Shown piece after piece: positions 17,093-30,360 of a DNA stretch of 33,356 bases. Each line of letters opens with the position of its first letter. Within the stretch, counting starts at the first letter, position 1. This DNA is from Brochothrix campestris FSL F6-1037 (GTDB taxonomy: Bacteria > Bacillota > Bacilli > Lactobacillales > Listeriaceae). The notes under the pieces are model-generated. The model had not been told where the DNA came from and did not search any database. It worked only from the letters and a program-made list of their open reading frames with translations. Both the position numbers and the translations under genes were made by a program. Where the stretch lies: assembly GCF_000525915.1 (NCBI RefSeq), contig NZ_AODH01000041.1:1-33356 (forward strand), given 5' to 3'.

Positions 17093-17120
17093 TTGACGTT
17101 TAACCTAACTGCGTTATGAT
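17093..17120 (+). promoter_or_regulatory. pyr operon promoter
   Basis: A -35 element TTGACG (17093-17098) and a -10 element TATGAT (17115-17120) are separated by 16 bases. They lie immediately upstream of the first PyrR attenuator. Confidence 0.75.
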
Positions 17121-17147
17121 GTAAATAACTTAAATAACCTTTAACCT

Positions 17148-17849
<702 letters not shown>

Positions 17850-17864
17850 CAACTCTTTTAATTT

Positions 17865-17959
17865 AGTCCAGAGAGGCTAAGAAGGAGTTCTCCAGCAAGG
17901 AACATCTGTACCTTATGCTGCTGTGAACTCTTATGACCTCTCATAAGAGTTATTTTTTT
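17865..17959 (+). promoter_or_regulatory. PyrR-dependent attenuator 2 (pyrR-pyrP)
   Basis: The PyrR-binding motif AGTCCAGAGAGGCT is at 17865-17878, followed by antiterminator sequence sharing GGAGTTC with the terminator side. The terminator is at 17926-17959: AACTCTTATGA pairs with TCATAAGAGTT around a four-base loop, then a T run. It reduces transcription of pyrP and the biosynthetic genes when UMP is plentiful. Confidence 0.93.
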
Positions 17960-17980
17960 ACACAAAAAGGAGCAAATAAA

Positions 17981-19255
17981 ATGACAGTTAGAAAAACAGT
18001 ATTAGATATCCACGAAAAACCAACAATCCCACAATGGTTAATTTTAAGTATTCAGCACTTATTCGCAATGTTCGGTTCAACCGTCCTTGTACCACGTCTT
18101 GTAGGGATGGACCCAGGTGTTGCCCTTGTCTCAAGTGGTCTTGGTTCATTGGCCTACATCCTCATTACCCGCGGTAAAATACCTGCCTATCTCGGCTCAT
18201 CGTTCACCTTTATCGCCTCTTTACAGGTAATTGGTTCGCAGTTTGGACACGGTGGTATCATGGTTGGTACCTTATCAGTCGGAATCGTCTATGCCATTAT
18301 CTCGCTGATTGTTTATAAGTTCGGGATTGGTTGGATGAACCGTGTGTTACCACCAATCGTCGTTGGACCAGTAATCATGGTTATCGGTTTAAGTTTAGCG
18401 CCAACAGCAGCAGGCATGGCAATGAACACCTCAGGTGGTGTTGAAAACTACAGCGTTCAAAGTTTGATGATTGCTGGTATTACCTTAATAGTCACTATTT
18501 TCACAATGATGTTCTTTAAGGGTATCTTAAGCCTTATCCCGATTTTAGTCGGTATTATTGTCGGATACATCGTGAGTGTGTGTGTTGGTGTCGTTGATTT
18601 CGGGCCGGTTGCCAATGCCTCATTGTTCTCAGTGCCAAACTTTTCATTCCCATTCATTACAGATACACCCATTTTCAACCCAACTGTCATTCTCTTGATG
18701 GCGCCACTCGCGTTTGTCACAATGGCAGAACATATGGGTCATCAATTCGTGCTTAATAAAATTACGAACCGTAACTTCTTCGAAGATCCAGGCTTACATA
18801 AATCATTATTAGGTGACGGAATGGCTTCAGTCATTGCTTCATTCATCGGTGGACCACCGGTAACGTCATACGGTGAAAACTTAGGCGTATTAGCAATTAC
18901 ACGGGTGTACAGTATTTACGTCATTGCAGGTGCGGGAATCTTCGCTGTCTTGTTCGGCTTTATCGGTTACGTAAGTGCCTTTATTAACTCTATTCCAGCG
19001 TCAGTCTTAGGTGGGGTATCGTTCTTACTGTTCGGTGTTATCGCCGCTAATGGCATGAAAATATTAGTCGATAATAAAATCGACTTTGACGATAACCGCA
19101 ACCTCGTGATTGCCTCAGTAATATTAGTCATTGGTATCGGTGGAGTGATGATCAGCTTTGCAGGCTCAGACCTTAAACTGGAAGGGATGTCATTGGCTGC
19201 CATCGTCGGTATTTTAATCAACTTAATTATCCCACAATCAAACAAAGAAGCGTAA
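17981..19255 (+). CDS. pyrP: Uracil permease
   Basis: Uracil:proton symporter of the NCS2/UraA family in the cytoplasmic membrane, with about 12-14 hydrophobic segments. Family features are the N-terminal PQWLILSIQHLFAMFGSTVLVP, the LGSLAYILITRGKIPAYLGSSF re-entrant region, LAFVTMAEHMGH with the substrate-binding Glu, and GGPPVTSYGENLG. I use the ATG at 17981 (MTVRKTVLDIHEKP), with an AAAAAGGAGC site nine bases upstream. An in-frame ATG at 17933 sits inside the attenuator terminator and cannot be the start. The product has 424 residues. Confidence 0.96.
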   Translation: MTVRKTVLDIHEKPTIPQWLILSIQHLFAMFGSTVLVPRLVGMDPGVALVSSGLGSLAYILITRGKIPAYLGSSFTFIASLQVIGSQFGHGGIMVGTLSVGIVYAIISLIVYKFGIGWMNRVLPPIVVGPVIMVIGLSLAPTAAGMAMNTSGGVENYSVQSLMIAGITLIVTIFTMMFFKGILSLIPILVGIIVGYIVSVCVGVVDFGPVANASLFSVPNFSFPFITDTPIFNPTVILLMAPLAFVTMAEHMGHQFVLNKITNRNFFEDPGLHKSLLGDGMASVIASFIGGPPVTSYGENLGVLAITRVYSIYVIAGAGIFAVLFGFIGYVSAFINSIPASVLGGVSFLLFGVIAANGMKILVDNKIDFDDNRNLVIASVILVIGIGGVMISFAGSDLKLEGMSLAAIVGILINLIIPQSNKEA

Positions 19256-19268
19256 AGGGGTGTGTTAG

Positions 19269-20147
19269 ATGAAACATTTTGTTGCAATTGAACAGTTAAG
19301 TGTCAATGACATTCATCAGTTACTCGATCGTGCGCTTGCCTTTAAGCAAGGTGAGGTTGTAAAGCCGCAACCACGGTTTATTGCCAATCTCTTTTTTGAA
19401 AATTCAACACGAACACATTTAAGTTTCGAGGTAGCACAGCGTCGCTTGGGGATGCAAGTGCTTCCCTTTGATGCCTCACAATCGAGTATTAGTAAGGGTG
19501 AAACCTTATACGACACCTTGTTAACACTTGAGGCTATTGGGGTTGAAGCAGTGGTCATCCGTCACAGTGAAAATAATTATTACGAACCGTTGGTTGATAA
19601 ACTGAAGATGAGTATTATTAACGGCGGTGATGGCAGTGGCCATCATCCATCACAGTCATTGCTTGATGTAATGACGATTCGTGAAGAATTTGGCACGATT
19701 GCTGGCTTGAAAATTCTCATTAGCGGTGATTTAGCTCATAGCCGGGTCGCTCGTTCAAATGCTTATGTGTTACAGCAATTAGGCGCTGAGTTATTTTTTA
19801 GTGGGCCAGCGGCACTTTATGATGAGTCGTTTAACACTTACGGTTCATACTGCGAAATTGATGAGGCGATTGCTGAGATGGACGTGGTGATGTTACTACG
19901 TGTGCAACATGAACGTCATCAGAATAATAATGATGATACAAAGACAGACTATCATGCACAATTTGGTCTTACGAACGAACGTGCACAGCAAATGAAAGCG
20001 ACTGCGATTATTATGCATCCTAGTCCTGTCAATCGTGGGGTGGAAATCGCAGATGAGTTAGTAGAAAGCAAACGCTCACGGATTGTGACACAAATGCAAA
20101 ATGGCGTGTATGCACGGATGGCAATTTTAGAAGCAATTACACAATAG
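19269..20147 (+). CDS. pyrB: Aspartate carbamoyltransferase catalytic subunit
   Basis: Condenses carbamoyl phosphate with aspartate to give carbamoyl aspartate, the second step of UMP synthesis. The carbamoyl-phosphate-binding motif is [13 protein letters not shown] (STRTH at residues 46-50). [18 protein letters not shown] lies near the middle, with LLRVQHERH and [11 protein letters not shown] in the aspartate domain. The 292 residues are slightly short but complete. It begins 13 bases after pyrP with a GGGGTG site; that gap has no attenuator, unlike B. subtilis. No regulatory PyrI subunit gene is present. Confidence 0.97.
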   Translation: MKHFVAIEQLSVNDIHQLLDRALAFKQGEVVKPQPRFIANLFFENSTRTHLSFEVAQRRLGMQVLPFDASQSSISKGETLYDTLLTLEAIGVEAVVIRHSENNYYEPLVDKLKMSIINGGDGSGHHPSQSLLDVMTIREEFGTIAGLKILISGDLAHSRVARSNAYVLQQLGAELFFSGPAALYDESFNTYGSYCEIDEAIAEMDVVMLLRVQHERHQNNNDDTKTDYHAQFGLTNERAQQMKATAIIMHPSPVNRGVEIADELVESKRSRIVTQMQNGVYARMAILEAITQ

Positions 20148-20160
20148 AGGAGGCCTTTTC

Positions 20161-21447
20161 ATGACAGTTATTGTAAACGGATATATCGTCAATGAATTTA
20201 ATGAACCAACCCGCTTGAATATTAGGCTCGTAGACGGCAAAATTAGTGAAATCGGAGCTGAGGTAAAGCCAATCGCAGGTGAAGAAGTCATTGATGCAAC
20301 CGACTTAATCGTCGCTCCTGGTTTTATCGATGTGCATATGCACTTACGTGAACCAGGGTTCGAACAAAAAGAAACGATTTCGTCAGGAACGATGGCGGCA
20401 GCGCATGGTGGTTTTACAACAATCTGTGCAATGCCTAACACCAATCCAGTACCGGATTCAGCCGCTCGTTTAGAGGCGTTGCATCAGTTGATTTCAGAAG
20501 ATTCACACATTAGGGTGCTGCCGTACGCCGCGATTACGAAGGCATTAGACGCCAATGCATCGGTTGAACAATTAGTCGACTTCGATGAACTCGTAGCCAG
20601 TGACATCTTCGCCTTTAGTGACGACGGTGTCGGTGTTCAGTCGGCAGGAACAATGTATCAGGCAATGGCAGAGGCCGCCCGTGTCAATAAAGCGATTGTG
20701 GCACATTGTGAAGATAATTCACTCATTTTAGGTGGATCAATGCATGACGGTCGTCGCGCGGCACAATTAGGTGTTAAAGGGATACCAAGCGTCTGTGAAT
20801 CGGTGCAAATCGCTCGCGATGTGTTGCTGGCTGAAGCGACAGGCGCGCATTATCATGTGTGTCATGTGTCAACAGTCGAATCTGTGCGAGTCATTCGTGA
20901 TGCAAAAGCAGCTGGCATTCATGTCACTTGCGAGGTGTGTCCACATCATCTCATCAGTGACGAAAATGATATTACTGCCAACACGGGCAACTGGAAGATG
21001 AACCCACCACTACGTGCGACCCGTGATCGCCAAGCGTTAATCACTGGCTTAATGGATGGTACAATTGATTGCATTTCAACCGATCATGCCCCGCATTGTG
21101 AACATGAAAAATGTGGCAAGATGGAAGATTCAGCCTTCGGTATCGTTGGCAGTGAAACCGCCTTTGCACAACTGTATACACACTTTGTTAAAACGAAGAT
21201 TTTCACACTTAAGCAGTTACTCGATTGGATGAGTCAGGCTGTTGCTGACACGTTTAGTCTGCCATATGGCACGCTGGCAGTTGGTGCCTCAGCCGACATC
21301 GTTTTAATCGACTTAAACAAACAAAAAACAATCGATGCGACCGCCTTTTTATCACTCGGTAAAAACACACCGTACACCGGACAAACCTGTTACGGTTGGC
21401 CGGTTCGCACACTTTATAACGGCAAGACCGTTTGGCAAGAAAACTAA
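20161..21447 (+). CDS. pyrC: Dihydroorotase (class I)
   Basis: Zinc amidohydrolase that cyclises carbamoyl aspartate to dihydroorotate. Metal-binding motifs are [16 protein letters not shown] at about residues 53-68, AHCED, and the conserved C-terminal [19 protein letters not shown] and the EVCPHHL segment are also class I signatures. The 428 residues match the Bacillus-type enzyme. It starts 13 bases after pyrB with a strong GAGGAGG site. Confidence 0.97.
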   Translation: MTVIVNGYIVNEFNEPTRLNIRLVDGKISEIGAEVKPIAGEEVIDATDLIVAPGFIDVHMHLREPGFEQKETISSGTMAAAHGGFTTICAMPNTNPVPDSAARLEALHQLISEDSHIRVLPYAAITKALDANASVEQLVDFDELVASDIFAFSDDGVGVQSAGTMYQAMAEAARVNKAIVAHCEDNSLILGGSMHDGRRAAQLGVKGIPSVCESVQIARDVLLAEATGAHYHVCHVSTVESVRVIRDAKAAGIHVTCEVCPHHLISDENDITANTGNWKMNPPLRATRDRQALITGLMDGTIDCISTDHAPHCEHEKCGKMEDSAFGIVGSETAFAQLYTHFVKTKIFTLKQLLDWMSQAVADTFSLPYGTLAVGASADIVLIDLNKQKTIDATAFLSLGKNTPYTGQTCYGWPVRTLYNGKTVWQEN

Positions 21448-21460
21448 GGGGGAACAAGAG

Positions 21461-22552
21461 ATGAAAAATCGTATGCTCGTATTAGAAGATGGTACCGTTT
21501 TAAAAGGTCGCGCGTTTGGTAGCATGAAGGACGCCTTCGGTGAAGTTGTTTTTAACACAGGAATGACAGGCTATCAAGAAACAATTACTGACCCGTCGTA
21601 CTCAGGTCAAATTATTACCTTTACGTATCCTTTAATCGGGAATTATGGGATCAACCGTGACGATTTTGAATCAATTGAACCAGTCGTAAAAGGCGTGATT
21701 GTGAAAGAAGCAGCCGAATTTGCATCGAACTGGCGTAACCAAGAAACATTGGATACGTTCTTAAAAGCAAAAGATATTCCGGGAATTAGTGGAATTGATA
21801 CACGCTTTTTAACACGCTTGATTCGTGAGCACGGGACTCTTAAAGGGGTAATCGCCAACAGTGATCAATCGGTTGAAGAAATGGTTAACCGTGCAAAGGC
21901 ATCGAAACTGCCAACCGATCAAATCCGTCAAGTATCACCAACAAAAGCTTATCCGAGCCCAGGAAGTGGTCGCCGCGTTGTGTTGATTGACTTCGGCATG
22001 AAACACAGCATCTTACGTGAGTTAAATGCACGTCAATGTGATGTCATTATTATGCCGTATAACACGACGGCAGATCAAATTCGTCGCCTCCATCCTGATG
22101 GTGTGATGTTATCAAATGGGCCAGGGAACCCAACCGACGTTCCTGACGCACTTGAAATGATTCGCGACATCCAAGGTGACATTCCCATCTTTGGTATTTG
22201 CTTAGGACACCAACTCATTGCACTCGCAAATGGTGCGAAAACGTATAAAATGAAATTCGGCCATCGTGGTGCCAATCATCCGGTCCAAGATGTGGCCACA
22301 GGACGCGTTGACTTCACGTCACAAAACCACGGTTTTGCAGTTGATGAAAATTCGCTAGCAGGCACAGACCTCGTCGTAACGCATCGTGAATTAAATGATG
22401 GTACGAACGAAGGCTTAAAACATAAAACAGCACCGGTGTTCTCAGTGCAGTACCATCCTGAGTCAGCACCAGGACCAAGTGACGCGAACTACTTATTCGA
22501 CCGTTTCATGCAATTGATGGATACAGCAAAAGGGGGAAATGAGCATGCCTAA
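21461..22552 (+). CDS. pyrAA: Carbamoyl-phosphate synthase, small (glutaminase) subunit
   Basis: Class I glutamine amidotransferase subunit that supplies ammonia to PyrAB. The N-terminal domain has [22 protein letters not shown]. The C-terminal glutaminase domain carries SNGPGNP, the nucleophile elbow FGICLGHQ with Cys, and the catalytic His-Glu in QYHPE. The start at 21461 ([11 protein letters not shown]) has a GGGGGAACAAGAG site; a longer frame opening within pyrC at 21335 is rejected. The product has 363 residues. The end overlaps the pyrAB start by eight bases. Confidence 0.97.
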   Translation: MKNRMLVLEDGTVLKGRAFGSMKDAFGEVVFNTGMTGYQETITDPSYSGQIITFTYPLIGNYGINRDDFESIEPVVKGVIVKEAAEFASNWRNQETLDTFLKAKDIPGISGIDTRFLTRLIREHGTLKGVIANSDQSVEEMVNRAKASKLPTDQIRQVSPTKAYPSPGSGRRVVLIDFGMKHSILRELNARQCDVIIMPYNTTADQIRRLHPDGVMLSNGPGNPTDVPDALEMIRDIQGDIPIFGICLGHQLIALANGAKTYKMKFGHRGANHPVQDVATGRVDFTSQNHGFAVDENSLAGTDLVVTHRELNDGTNEGLKHKTAPVFSVQYHPESAPGPSDANYLFDRFMQLMDTAKGGNEHA

Positions 22553-25500
22553 ACGTACAGACATAAATAAAATTTTGGTGATTGGTTCAGGTCCGATTAT
22601 TATTGGGCAAGCAGCTGAATTTGACTATGCAGGCACGCAAGCGTGTCTAGCATTAAAAGAAGAAGGGTACAGCGTCGTTTTAATTAACTCCAATCCAGCA
22701 ACGATTATGACGGATAAGGAAATTGCCGATAAGGTCTACATCGAACCAATTTCACTTGAATTCGTTTCACGGATCATTCGAAAAGAACGTCCAGATGCCA
22801 TTTTACCTACTTTAGGTGGTCAAACGGGTTTAAATATGGCGATGAGCTTACATGAGGCTGGTGTGTTAGACGAATGTAACGTTGAAGTGTTAGGGACAAA
22901 ATTAGATGCGATTCAAAAAGCAGAGGATCGTGAAGAATTCCGTACGCTAATGAACGACCTCAACGAACCGGTACCAGACAGTGACATTATTCACACAGTG
23001 GCTGAAGCGGTTGCCTTTGCCAACGAGATTGGTTATCCACTTATTGTACGTCCAGCTTATACATTAGGTGGTACGGGTGGTGGGATTTGTGCCAATGAAG
23101 CCGAATTGATTGAAATTGTTGAAGGGGGTTTGAAATTAAGTCCTGTGACGCAATGTTTGCTAGAACGCTCGATTGCCGGCTATAAAGAAGTCGAGTATGA
23201 GGTGATGCGCGATTCAACCGATGATGCGATTGTTGTCTGTAACATGGAAAACATTGACCCTGTCGGCGTTCATACAGGTGACTCCATCGTTGTGGCACCA
23301 AGTCAAACACTCTCTGATCGCGAATATCAAATGTTACGTGATGCGTCACTTAAAATCATTCGTGCCCTCGGGATCGAAGGTGGCTGTAATGTTCAGTTAG
23401 CGTTAGACCCAGACAGTTACAACTACTACATCATCGAAGTTAACCCACGGGTATCTCGTTCGTCAGCACTTGCTTCAAAAGCAACCGGTTATCCGATTGC
23501 TAAATTAGCAGCGAAAATTGCTGTTGGTCTAACGCTGAGTGAAATGAAAAACCCTGTGACAGGAACAACTTACGCGGCTTTTGAACCAACACTTGATTAT
23601 GTTGTTTCCAAGATTGCCCGTTTCCCATTTGATAAGTTTGAATCAGCTAACCGTGAGCTTGGTACGCAGATGAAAGCAACCGGTGAAGTGATGGCAATTG
23701 GTCGAACGTTTGAAGAGTCGATGATGAAGGCTGTTCGTTCGATGGAAAACGGCACGACCTATTTACATACGGATGATGCTGAAAAAGCAGATACAGCAAC
23801 ACTTGAACAAAACATCCGTGTTGCAAATGATAATCGTCTGTATTATTTAACAGAAGCAATGCGTCGTGGTTATACGATTGAGACCTTACATGAGATGACT
23901 AAAATCGATTTGTTCTTCCTTTATAAGTTCAACAAAATTGTTCAATTCGAACATGAACTAGCAGCCAGCATCGGTGACATTGATACGTTAGAAGCGGCTA
24001 AAAACCTCGGATTTGGTGATGAACAAATTGCTAAAATCTGGGATTGGGAAGAAGTGGCAGTTTACGACTTAAGACGCGCAAATAACCTCATGCCAGTCTT
24101 TAAAATGGTTGATACCTGTGCTGCTGAGTTTGAATCGCGCACACCGTATTTCTACAGCGCATACGAGTATGAAACAGAATCAGTGAAGTCGGATAAAGAA
24201 TCTGTGATAGTGTTAGGATCAGGCCCGATTCGAATCGGACAAGGGGTAGAATTTGACTACGCAACAGTGCATTCAGTGTGGGCGATTCAACAAGCAGGCT
24301 ATGAAGCGATTATTATCAACAGTAACCCTGAAACAGTCTCAACTGACTTCAGTATTTCAGATAAACTCTACTTTGAACCATTAACAGTTGAGGATGTCAT
24401 GCACATTATCGATTTAGAGCAACCGAAAGGCGTGGTCGTTCAATTCGGTGGACAAACAGCGATTAACTTAGCAGAAGGATTAGAAGCACGTGGCGTAAAC
24501 ATCATCGGAACATCGTTAGACAGCATTGACTTGGCTGAAAACCGTGACCGTTTTGAGCAAAAACTAACAAGTTTGAACATTCCGATGCCAGCAGGACGCA
24601 CTGCAACATCCGTAACAGAAGCGATTACGATTGCAACGCAAATCGGCTATCCAGTCTTAGTACGTCCTTCGTATGTCCTTGGGGGTCGTGCGATGGAAAT
24701 CGTTGAATCACAAGAAGAACTACATCAGTACATGACAAATGCGGTGAAGGTTAATCCGAAACATCCCGTTTTGGTCGATCGTTACTTAGTCGGTCAAGAG
24801 GTTGAAGTAGACGCGATTTGTGATGGAACAGACGTGCTCATTCCTGGTATTATGGAACACATTGAACGTGCCGGCGTCCATTCAGGTGACTCGATTGCCG
24901 TTTATCCACCACAACGCTTATCACAAGCACATAAAGATACGATTGTCGATTACACAACACGCCTAGCACATGGGTTAAACATTCGCGGGATGATGAACAT
25001 TCAATATGTTATCTCGAAAGACGAAGTGTTTGTGATTGAAGTCAATCCGCGTGCAAGTCGAACAGCACCGTTCCTGAGCAAGATTACCGACATTCCGATG
25101 GCAAACGTCGCAACGAAGGTTATTTTAGGACAATCACTCCAGAGTCAAGGTTACCAAAATGGTTTAGCGCCTGAGAAACCAAACGTATTTGTGAAATTAC
25201 CGGTGTTTTCATTCGCGAAACTTCGTTCAGTAGATACCTCACTCGGACCTGAAATGAAATCAACTGGTGAAGTCATGGGTAAAGATACGACGTTAGAAAA
25301 AGCACTTTACAAAGGTTTTGCAGCATCGGGCTTAAAAATGAAAGAATTCGGGACGGTGTTAGTGACTGTAAACGATCGCGATAAAGAAGAAGCGGCTGCA
25401 TTAGTGAAACGTTTCTCGGCGATTGGATACGGCATTGTGGCAACAAAAGGAACGGCCTCGTTCTTACGCGACATGAACATTGCTGTTAAAGAAGTGAATA

Positions 25501-25721
25501 AAATTGGTGAAGACGGTGAAACGTTAATCGATTGGATCCGCGGTGGCAAAGTACAGGCTGTCATCAATACATTAACACGCGGTAAAGAGCCGCAACGCGA
25601 TGGGTTTCAAATCCGCCGTGAATCAGTTGAAAATGGTGTGCCGATCTTCACATCATTCGATACAGCTGATGCGATTTTACAAGTAATGGAATCACGTTCG
25701 TTCTCAGTAACTGAGATGTAA
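22545..25721 (+). CDS. pyrAB: Carbamoyl-phosphate synthase, large subunit
   Basis: ATP-grasp enzyme that makes carbamoyl phosphate from bicarbonate, ammonia and two ATP. The two homologous halves are visible: [20 protein letters not shown] at the start and a second biotin-carboxylase-like half from about residue 550 ([20 protein letters not shown]). Each half has [12 protein letters not shown] or [16 protein letters not shown] ATP loops and an EVNPR motif. The C-terminal MGS-like allosteric domain (about 930-1058) contains [12 protein letters not shown] use the ATG at 22545 because the GGGGGA site is spaced properly for it; the ATG at 22539 is too close. The product has 1058 residues. Confidence 0.97.
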   Translation: MPKRTDINKILVIGSGPIIIGQAAEFDYAGTQACLALKEEGYSVVLINSNPATIMTDKEIADKVYIEPISLEFVSRIIRKERPDAILPTLGGQTGLNMAMSLHEAGVLDECNVEVLGTKLDAIQKAEDREEFRTLMNDLNEPVPDSDIIHTVAEAVAFANEIGYPLIVRPAYTLGGTGGGICANEAELIEIVEGGLKLSPVTQCLLERSIAGYKEVEYEVMRDSTDDAIVVCNMENIDPVGVHTGDSIVVAPSQTLSDREYQMLRDASLKIIRALGIEGGCNVQLALDPDSYNYYIIEVNPRVSRSSALASKATGYPIAKLAAKIAVGLTLSEMKNPVTGTTYAAFEPTLDYVVSKIARFPFDKFESANRELGTQMKATGEVMAIGRTFEESMMKAVRSMENGTTYLHTDDAEKADTATLEQNIRVANDNRLYYLTEAMRRGYTIETLHEMTKIDLFFLYKFNKIVQFEHELAASIGDIDTLEAAKNLGFGDEQIAKIWDWEEVAVYDLRRANNLMPVFKMVDTCAAEFESRTPYFYSAYEYETESVKSDKESVIVLGSGPIRIGQGVEFDYATVHSVWAIQQAGYEAIIINSNPETVSTDFSISDKLYFEPLTVEDVMHIIDLEQPKGVVVQFGGQTAINLAEGLEARGVNIIGTSLDSIDLAENRDRFEQKLTSLNIPMPAGRTATSVTEAITIATQIGYPVLVRPSYVLGGRAMEIVESQEELHQYMTNAVKVNPKHPVLVDRYLVGQEVEVDAICDGTDVLIPGIMEHIERAGVHSGDSIAVYPPQRLSQAHKDTIVDYTTRLAHGLNIRGMMNIQYVISKDEVFVIEVNPRASRTAPFLSKITDIPMANVATKVILGQSLQSQGYQNGLAPEKPNVFVKLPVFSFAKLRSVDTSLGPEMKSTGEVMGKDTTLEKALYKGFAASGLKMKEFGTVLVTVNDRDKEEAAALVKRFSAIGYGIVATKGTASFLRDMNIAVKEVNKIGEDGETLIDWIRGGKVQAVINTLTRGKEPQRDGFQIRRESVENGVPIFTSFDTADAILQVMESRSFSVTEM

Positions 25722-25751
25722 GCGGATTTGAATCGTTAGTTGCTTCTATCA

Positions 25752-25891
25752 GGTTGATTCCACATTAAGATTTTTCCAGTTGCGTCAACCAGAACTTCGG
25801 AAATTTCACTTCCTCGCTTGCCGATGGGAAATAATCGGCACACTCGGATGTTCCAATTTCTGCAGTTCTAAACGGTTGATTCCACATTAAG
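25752..25891. repeat. Palindromic insert flanked by an 18-base direct repeat, between pyrAB and pyrK
   Basis: The sequence GGTTGATTCCACATTAAG occurs exactly at 25752-25769 and at 25874-25891. Between the copies is a nested palindrome. Outer arms beginning AGAACTTCGGAAATT (about 25791) and ending AATTTCTGCAGTTCT (about 25869) match at 13 of 15 positions. They enclose a perfect TGCCGAT/ATCGGCA hairpin at 25819-25840. A GGTTGA/TCAACC pairing also involves the left repeat. No coding sequence or PyrR motif is present. It could be a small mobile repeat element, a processing or attenuation structure, or a remnant of an insertion with target duplication. Confidence 0.7.
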
Positions 25892-25908
25892 TTTAAAGGG
25901 GTGTAAAA

Positions 25909-28290
<2,382 letters not shown>

Positions 28291-28292
28291 CG

Positions 28293-28922
28293 ATGACAAT
28301 TGACAAACAAATTGCGAAACATTTATTAGATATCGAGGCGGTTTTCTTAAAACCGACAGAACCATTCACGTGGGCATCAGGCATTAAATCACCAATCTAT
28401 TGTGACAACCGAATGACACTTGGTTTTCCAGCGGTTCGTCGTGATATTGCAAAAGGTTTAGCTGCTAAAATTAAGGCAGCTTTCCCTGATGTCGATGTGA
28501 TTGCAGGCACAGCAACTGCGGGGATTCCCCATGCTGCTTTTATTGCTGAAGAATTAGATTTACCAATGATTTATGTCCGTTCTGAACCGAAGAATCACGG
28601 CAAAGGGAAACAAATCGAAGGTCCCTTAGCTCCCGGTAAAAAAGTCGTGATGATTGAAGATTTAATCTCAACAGCAGGTTCGTGTTTAAAAGCTGCTAGA
28701 GCGGTTGAAGAAGCAGGTTCAGAAGTAGTGGCAATAGCAGCTATCTTCACATACGAACTCGCAGTTGCGGGTCGTAATTTAAGTGCGGCGAACATCCCGC
28801 TGCTAACGTTAACTAACTATTCGACTTTACTTGAAGTTGCTGCGGCAGAAGGTGTTGTTCAAGCAGAAGACTTGGCAACTTTACGTGAGTGGAATAAAGA
28901 TCCAGAAAAGTGGTTGAGCTAA
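28293..28922 (+). CDS. pyrE: Orotate phosphoribosyltransferase
   Basis: Joins orotate to PRPP to form OMP. The PRPP-binding motif is [18 protein letters not shown] at about residues 117-134, and [16 protein letters not shown] near residue 25 is a hallmark of the family. [16 protein letters not shown] is the mobile catalytic loop. I take the ATG at 28293 (MTIDKQIAK); the in-frame ATG at 28278 lies inside pyrF. The product has 209 residues. It is the last gene of the pyr operon. Confidence 0.97.
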   Translation: MTIDKQIAKHLLDIEAVFLKPTEPFTWASGIKSPIYCDNRMTLGFPAVRRDIAKGLAAKIKAAFPDVDVIAGTATAGIPHAAFIAEELDLPMIYVRSEPKNHGKGKQIEGPLAPGKKVVMIEDLISTAGSCLKAARAVEEAGSEVVAIAAIFTYELAVAGRNLSAANIPLLTLTNYSTLLEVAAAEGVVQAEDLATLREWNKDPEKWLS

Positions 28923-28935
28923 AAAATTAAAATGG

Positions 28936-28966
28936 AGCGGTTATCCAAGGGATAGCCGCTTTTTAT
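28936..28966 (+). terminator. pyr operon terminator
   Basis: A strong stem, AGCGGTTATCC paired with GGATAGCCGCT around a three-base loop, is followed by a T run 14 bases after the pyrE stop. Confidence 0.93.
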
Positions 28967-28988
28967 TTGTTACTTTTTGTCTATAATA

Positions 28989-29002
28989 TTAAAGCGCTTT
29001 CT
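28989..29002 (+). promoter_or_regulatory. CcpA-box (cre)-like palindrome upstream of the paralogue operon
   Basis: TTAAAGCGCTTTCT fits the catabolite-responsive-element consensus (TGAAANCGNTTNCA class) closely, with an AAAGCGCTTT palindromic core. It lies about 34 bases before the first paralogue's start, next to a TATAAT at 28982-28987, so CcpA could repress this operon. The promoter itself has no clear -35, and the site is identified by eye only. Confidence 0.5.
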
Positions 29003-29035
29003 ATGTTAAAATAAAGGGTATGAGAGGGTGGGAAG

Positions 29036-29653
29036 ATGAAACGTAACAGTATAATTGCAGTTGTTTTACTTTTTTTTATTGTAGGGGGCATTTGGCTCTT
29101 TTTTAAAGCACCGACCGAGAGCACGATTAAGAGTAATGATCTTGTCGGAGCGGATGAATGGAAGGGTGTGACGCATTTAATTGGTGCTGATTATCGTCTC
29201 GCCAAAGCAGATGCCGAAAAAACATTGGTGGTAACCTTACACCATTACAAAAAAGGCAAGCAGGTGGCCAAACCAGTTGCGTTACAGACCGGGCTAAATG
29301 AAAAAAAAGGGGATTTGATGATTTCATTTTTATATGATCAAGCGAACCTTGCGACGACCGCTTACGAACTGAGTTTAGTCAACAATGCAACCATCACCAA
29401 ATGGCCAACACCAGCTGTTAAACTGGCTGAAAAAGACCAATTCATCACCGATGGGACGTTAAAAAAGAAAGTAAATATTAGTGAAAAACCAGTGATTGGC
29501 TATGCTTATAAACAAGACGATAATAAACGCGTGTTATCACTCAAAGAAGATGCCGCTTTAATTGGAAAGTACAATCAGGAAAAGGCAACGATTAAAGCGT
29601 TAGCGGCTTACGATGATTTATACATTTTTACGGCACAATTCAAGTTTAACTAA
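29036..29653 (+). CDS. Membrane-anchored protein of unknown function, tandem paralogue 1
   Basis: I do not recognise this 205-residue protein. Residues 5-23 form a single hydrophobic helix after MKRN, predicting a membrane anchor or uncleaved signal with the rest outside. The exported part is rich in Lys, Thr and Ala. It shares two regions with the next three genes: a mid-N segment YRLAKADAEK...HHYKKGKQV, and a C-terminal signature LAAYDDLYIFTAQF. There are no cysteines and no catalytic motif. The start has a GGGTGGGA site five bases upstream. Terminators lie only before it and after the fourth gene, so the four are probably one transcript. Confidence 0.8.
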   Translation: MKRNSIIAVVLLFFIVGGIWLFFKAPTESTIKSNDLVGADEWKGVTHLIGADYRLAKADAEKTLVVTLHHYKKGKQVAKPVALQTGLNEKKGDLMISFLYDQANLATTAYELSLVNNATITKWPTPAVKLAEKDQFITDGTLKKKVNISEKPVIGYAYKQDDNKRVLSLKEDAALIGKYNQEKATIKALAAYDDLYIFTAQFKFN

Positions 29654-29720
29654 CACTAGCGTATAGGGGACTAAGAAACGCACAAACAGACAAACAAACT
29701 AACAGATGGGTGAGGATGAC

Positions 29721-30326
29721 ATGCGTAACAGAACGAAGTGGATTTTAGGGACACTAATTATCGTGCTAGGTGTGAGTGTGTATTTTAATTATTTCACGCC
29801 AACGAAAGAATCATACATTGAGGATCAACCATTAACTGAAAAGTTTAAAACGAAGATGGCGTTAGCAACAGGCTATCATTATCAATTGAAGCCCACTGAT
29901 AAAAAGAAAGCCAATCAAGTCGCTGTCAAAATGTCCTATTATGAAGCGGGCAGGTATATCGGAGAAAGCGATGTACAATACTTACCGATTAAAAAGGCCG
30001 GTAAATTCACCTTGAGTGTCGTGACAGATAATCAAATAATCTATCCGATGATGAGTGACGGTAAAACAAAGGTCGAATGGTCCAAAATTACGCATGACCA
30101 ACCGATTGCGAGTGCAACGGGCATGACGCTTCTCGCTGAGAAAAAAACACCATTATCGTTCAGTGATTACCAACCGATTGCCTTTTATGGCGAAGCGTTT
30201 AAAACAAACCTTACGGCGACTACAGCTGATAAAGATGCGATTGAACAAGCGACTGCAGCTAATAATAAACAGCTCGCAGCCTTTGACTATCTGTATGTGT
30301 TTTCTGTAAAGTTAGTCGCTAAATAA
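29721..30326 (+). CDS. Membrane-anchored protein of unknown function, tandem paralogue 2
   Basis: This 201-residue protein has one N-terminal membrane helix (about 6-24, TKWILGTLIIVLGVSVYF). The extracellular part has the family layout: YHYQLKPTDKKKANQV, then YYEAGRYIG, a predicted beta-rich middle, and the C-terminal LAAFDYLYVFSVKL, very close to that of paralogue 1. I start at the ATG at 29721, because GGGTGAGG lies at the right distance; the in-frame ATG at 29706 has no ribosome binding site and falls just before that site. It follows the first gene by 67 bases of A- and C-rich, gene-free sequence. Confidence 0.78.
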   Translation: MRNRTKWILGTLIIVLGVSVYFNYFTPTKESYIEDQPLTEKFKTKMALATGYHYQLKPTDKKKANQVAVKMSYYEAGRYIGESDVQYLPIKKAGKFTLSVVTDNQIIYPMMSDGKTKVEWSKITHDQPIASATGMTLLAEKKTPLSFSDYQPIAFYGEAFKTNLTATTADKDAIEQATAANNKQLAAFDYLYVFSVKLVAK

Positions 30327-30360
30327 CTATACGCTCCGATTTGAACAGGGGGACGAGACA

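Noticed and set aside
18967..19287. Minus-strand 106-codon frame across the end of pyrP
   Set aside because: Antisense to a well-supported gene, low-complexity Ile/Pro/Thr composition, no signals for expression.
25752..25891. CRISPR-like array based on the repeated 18-mer
   Set aside because: There are only two copies, the intervening sequence is itself palindromic and too long for a spacer, and no cas genes are nearby.
25722..25908. A third PyrR attenuator between pyrAB and pyrK
   Set aside because: No AGTCC-GAGAG type PyrR motif and no stem with a T run is present; the structure there is a repeat-flanked palindrome.
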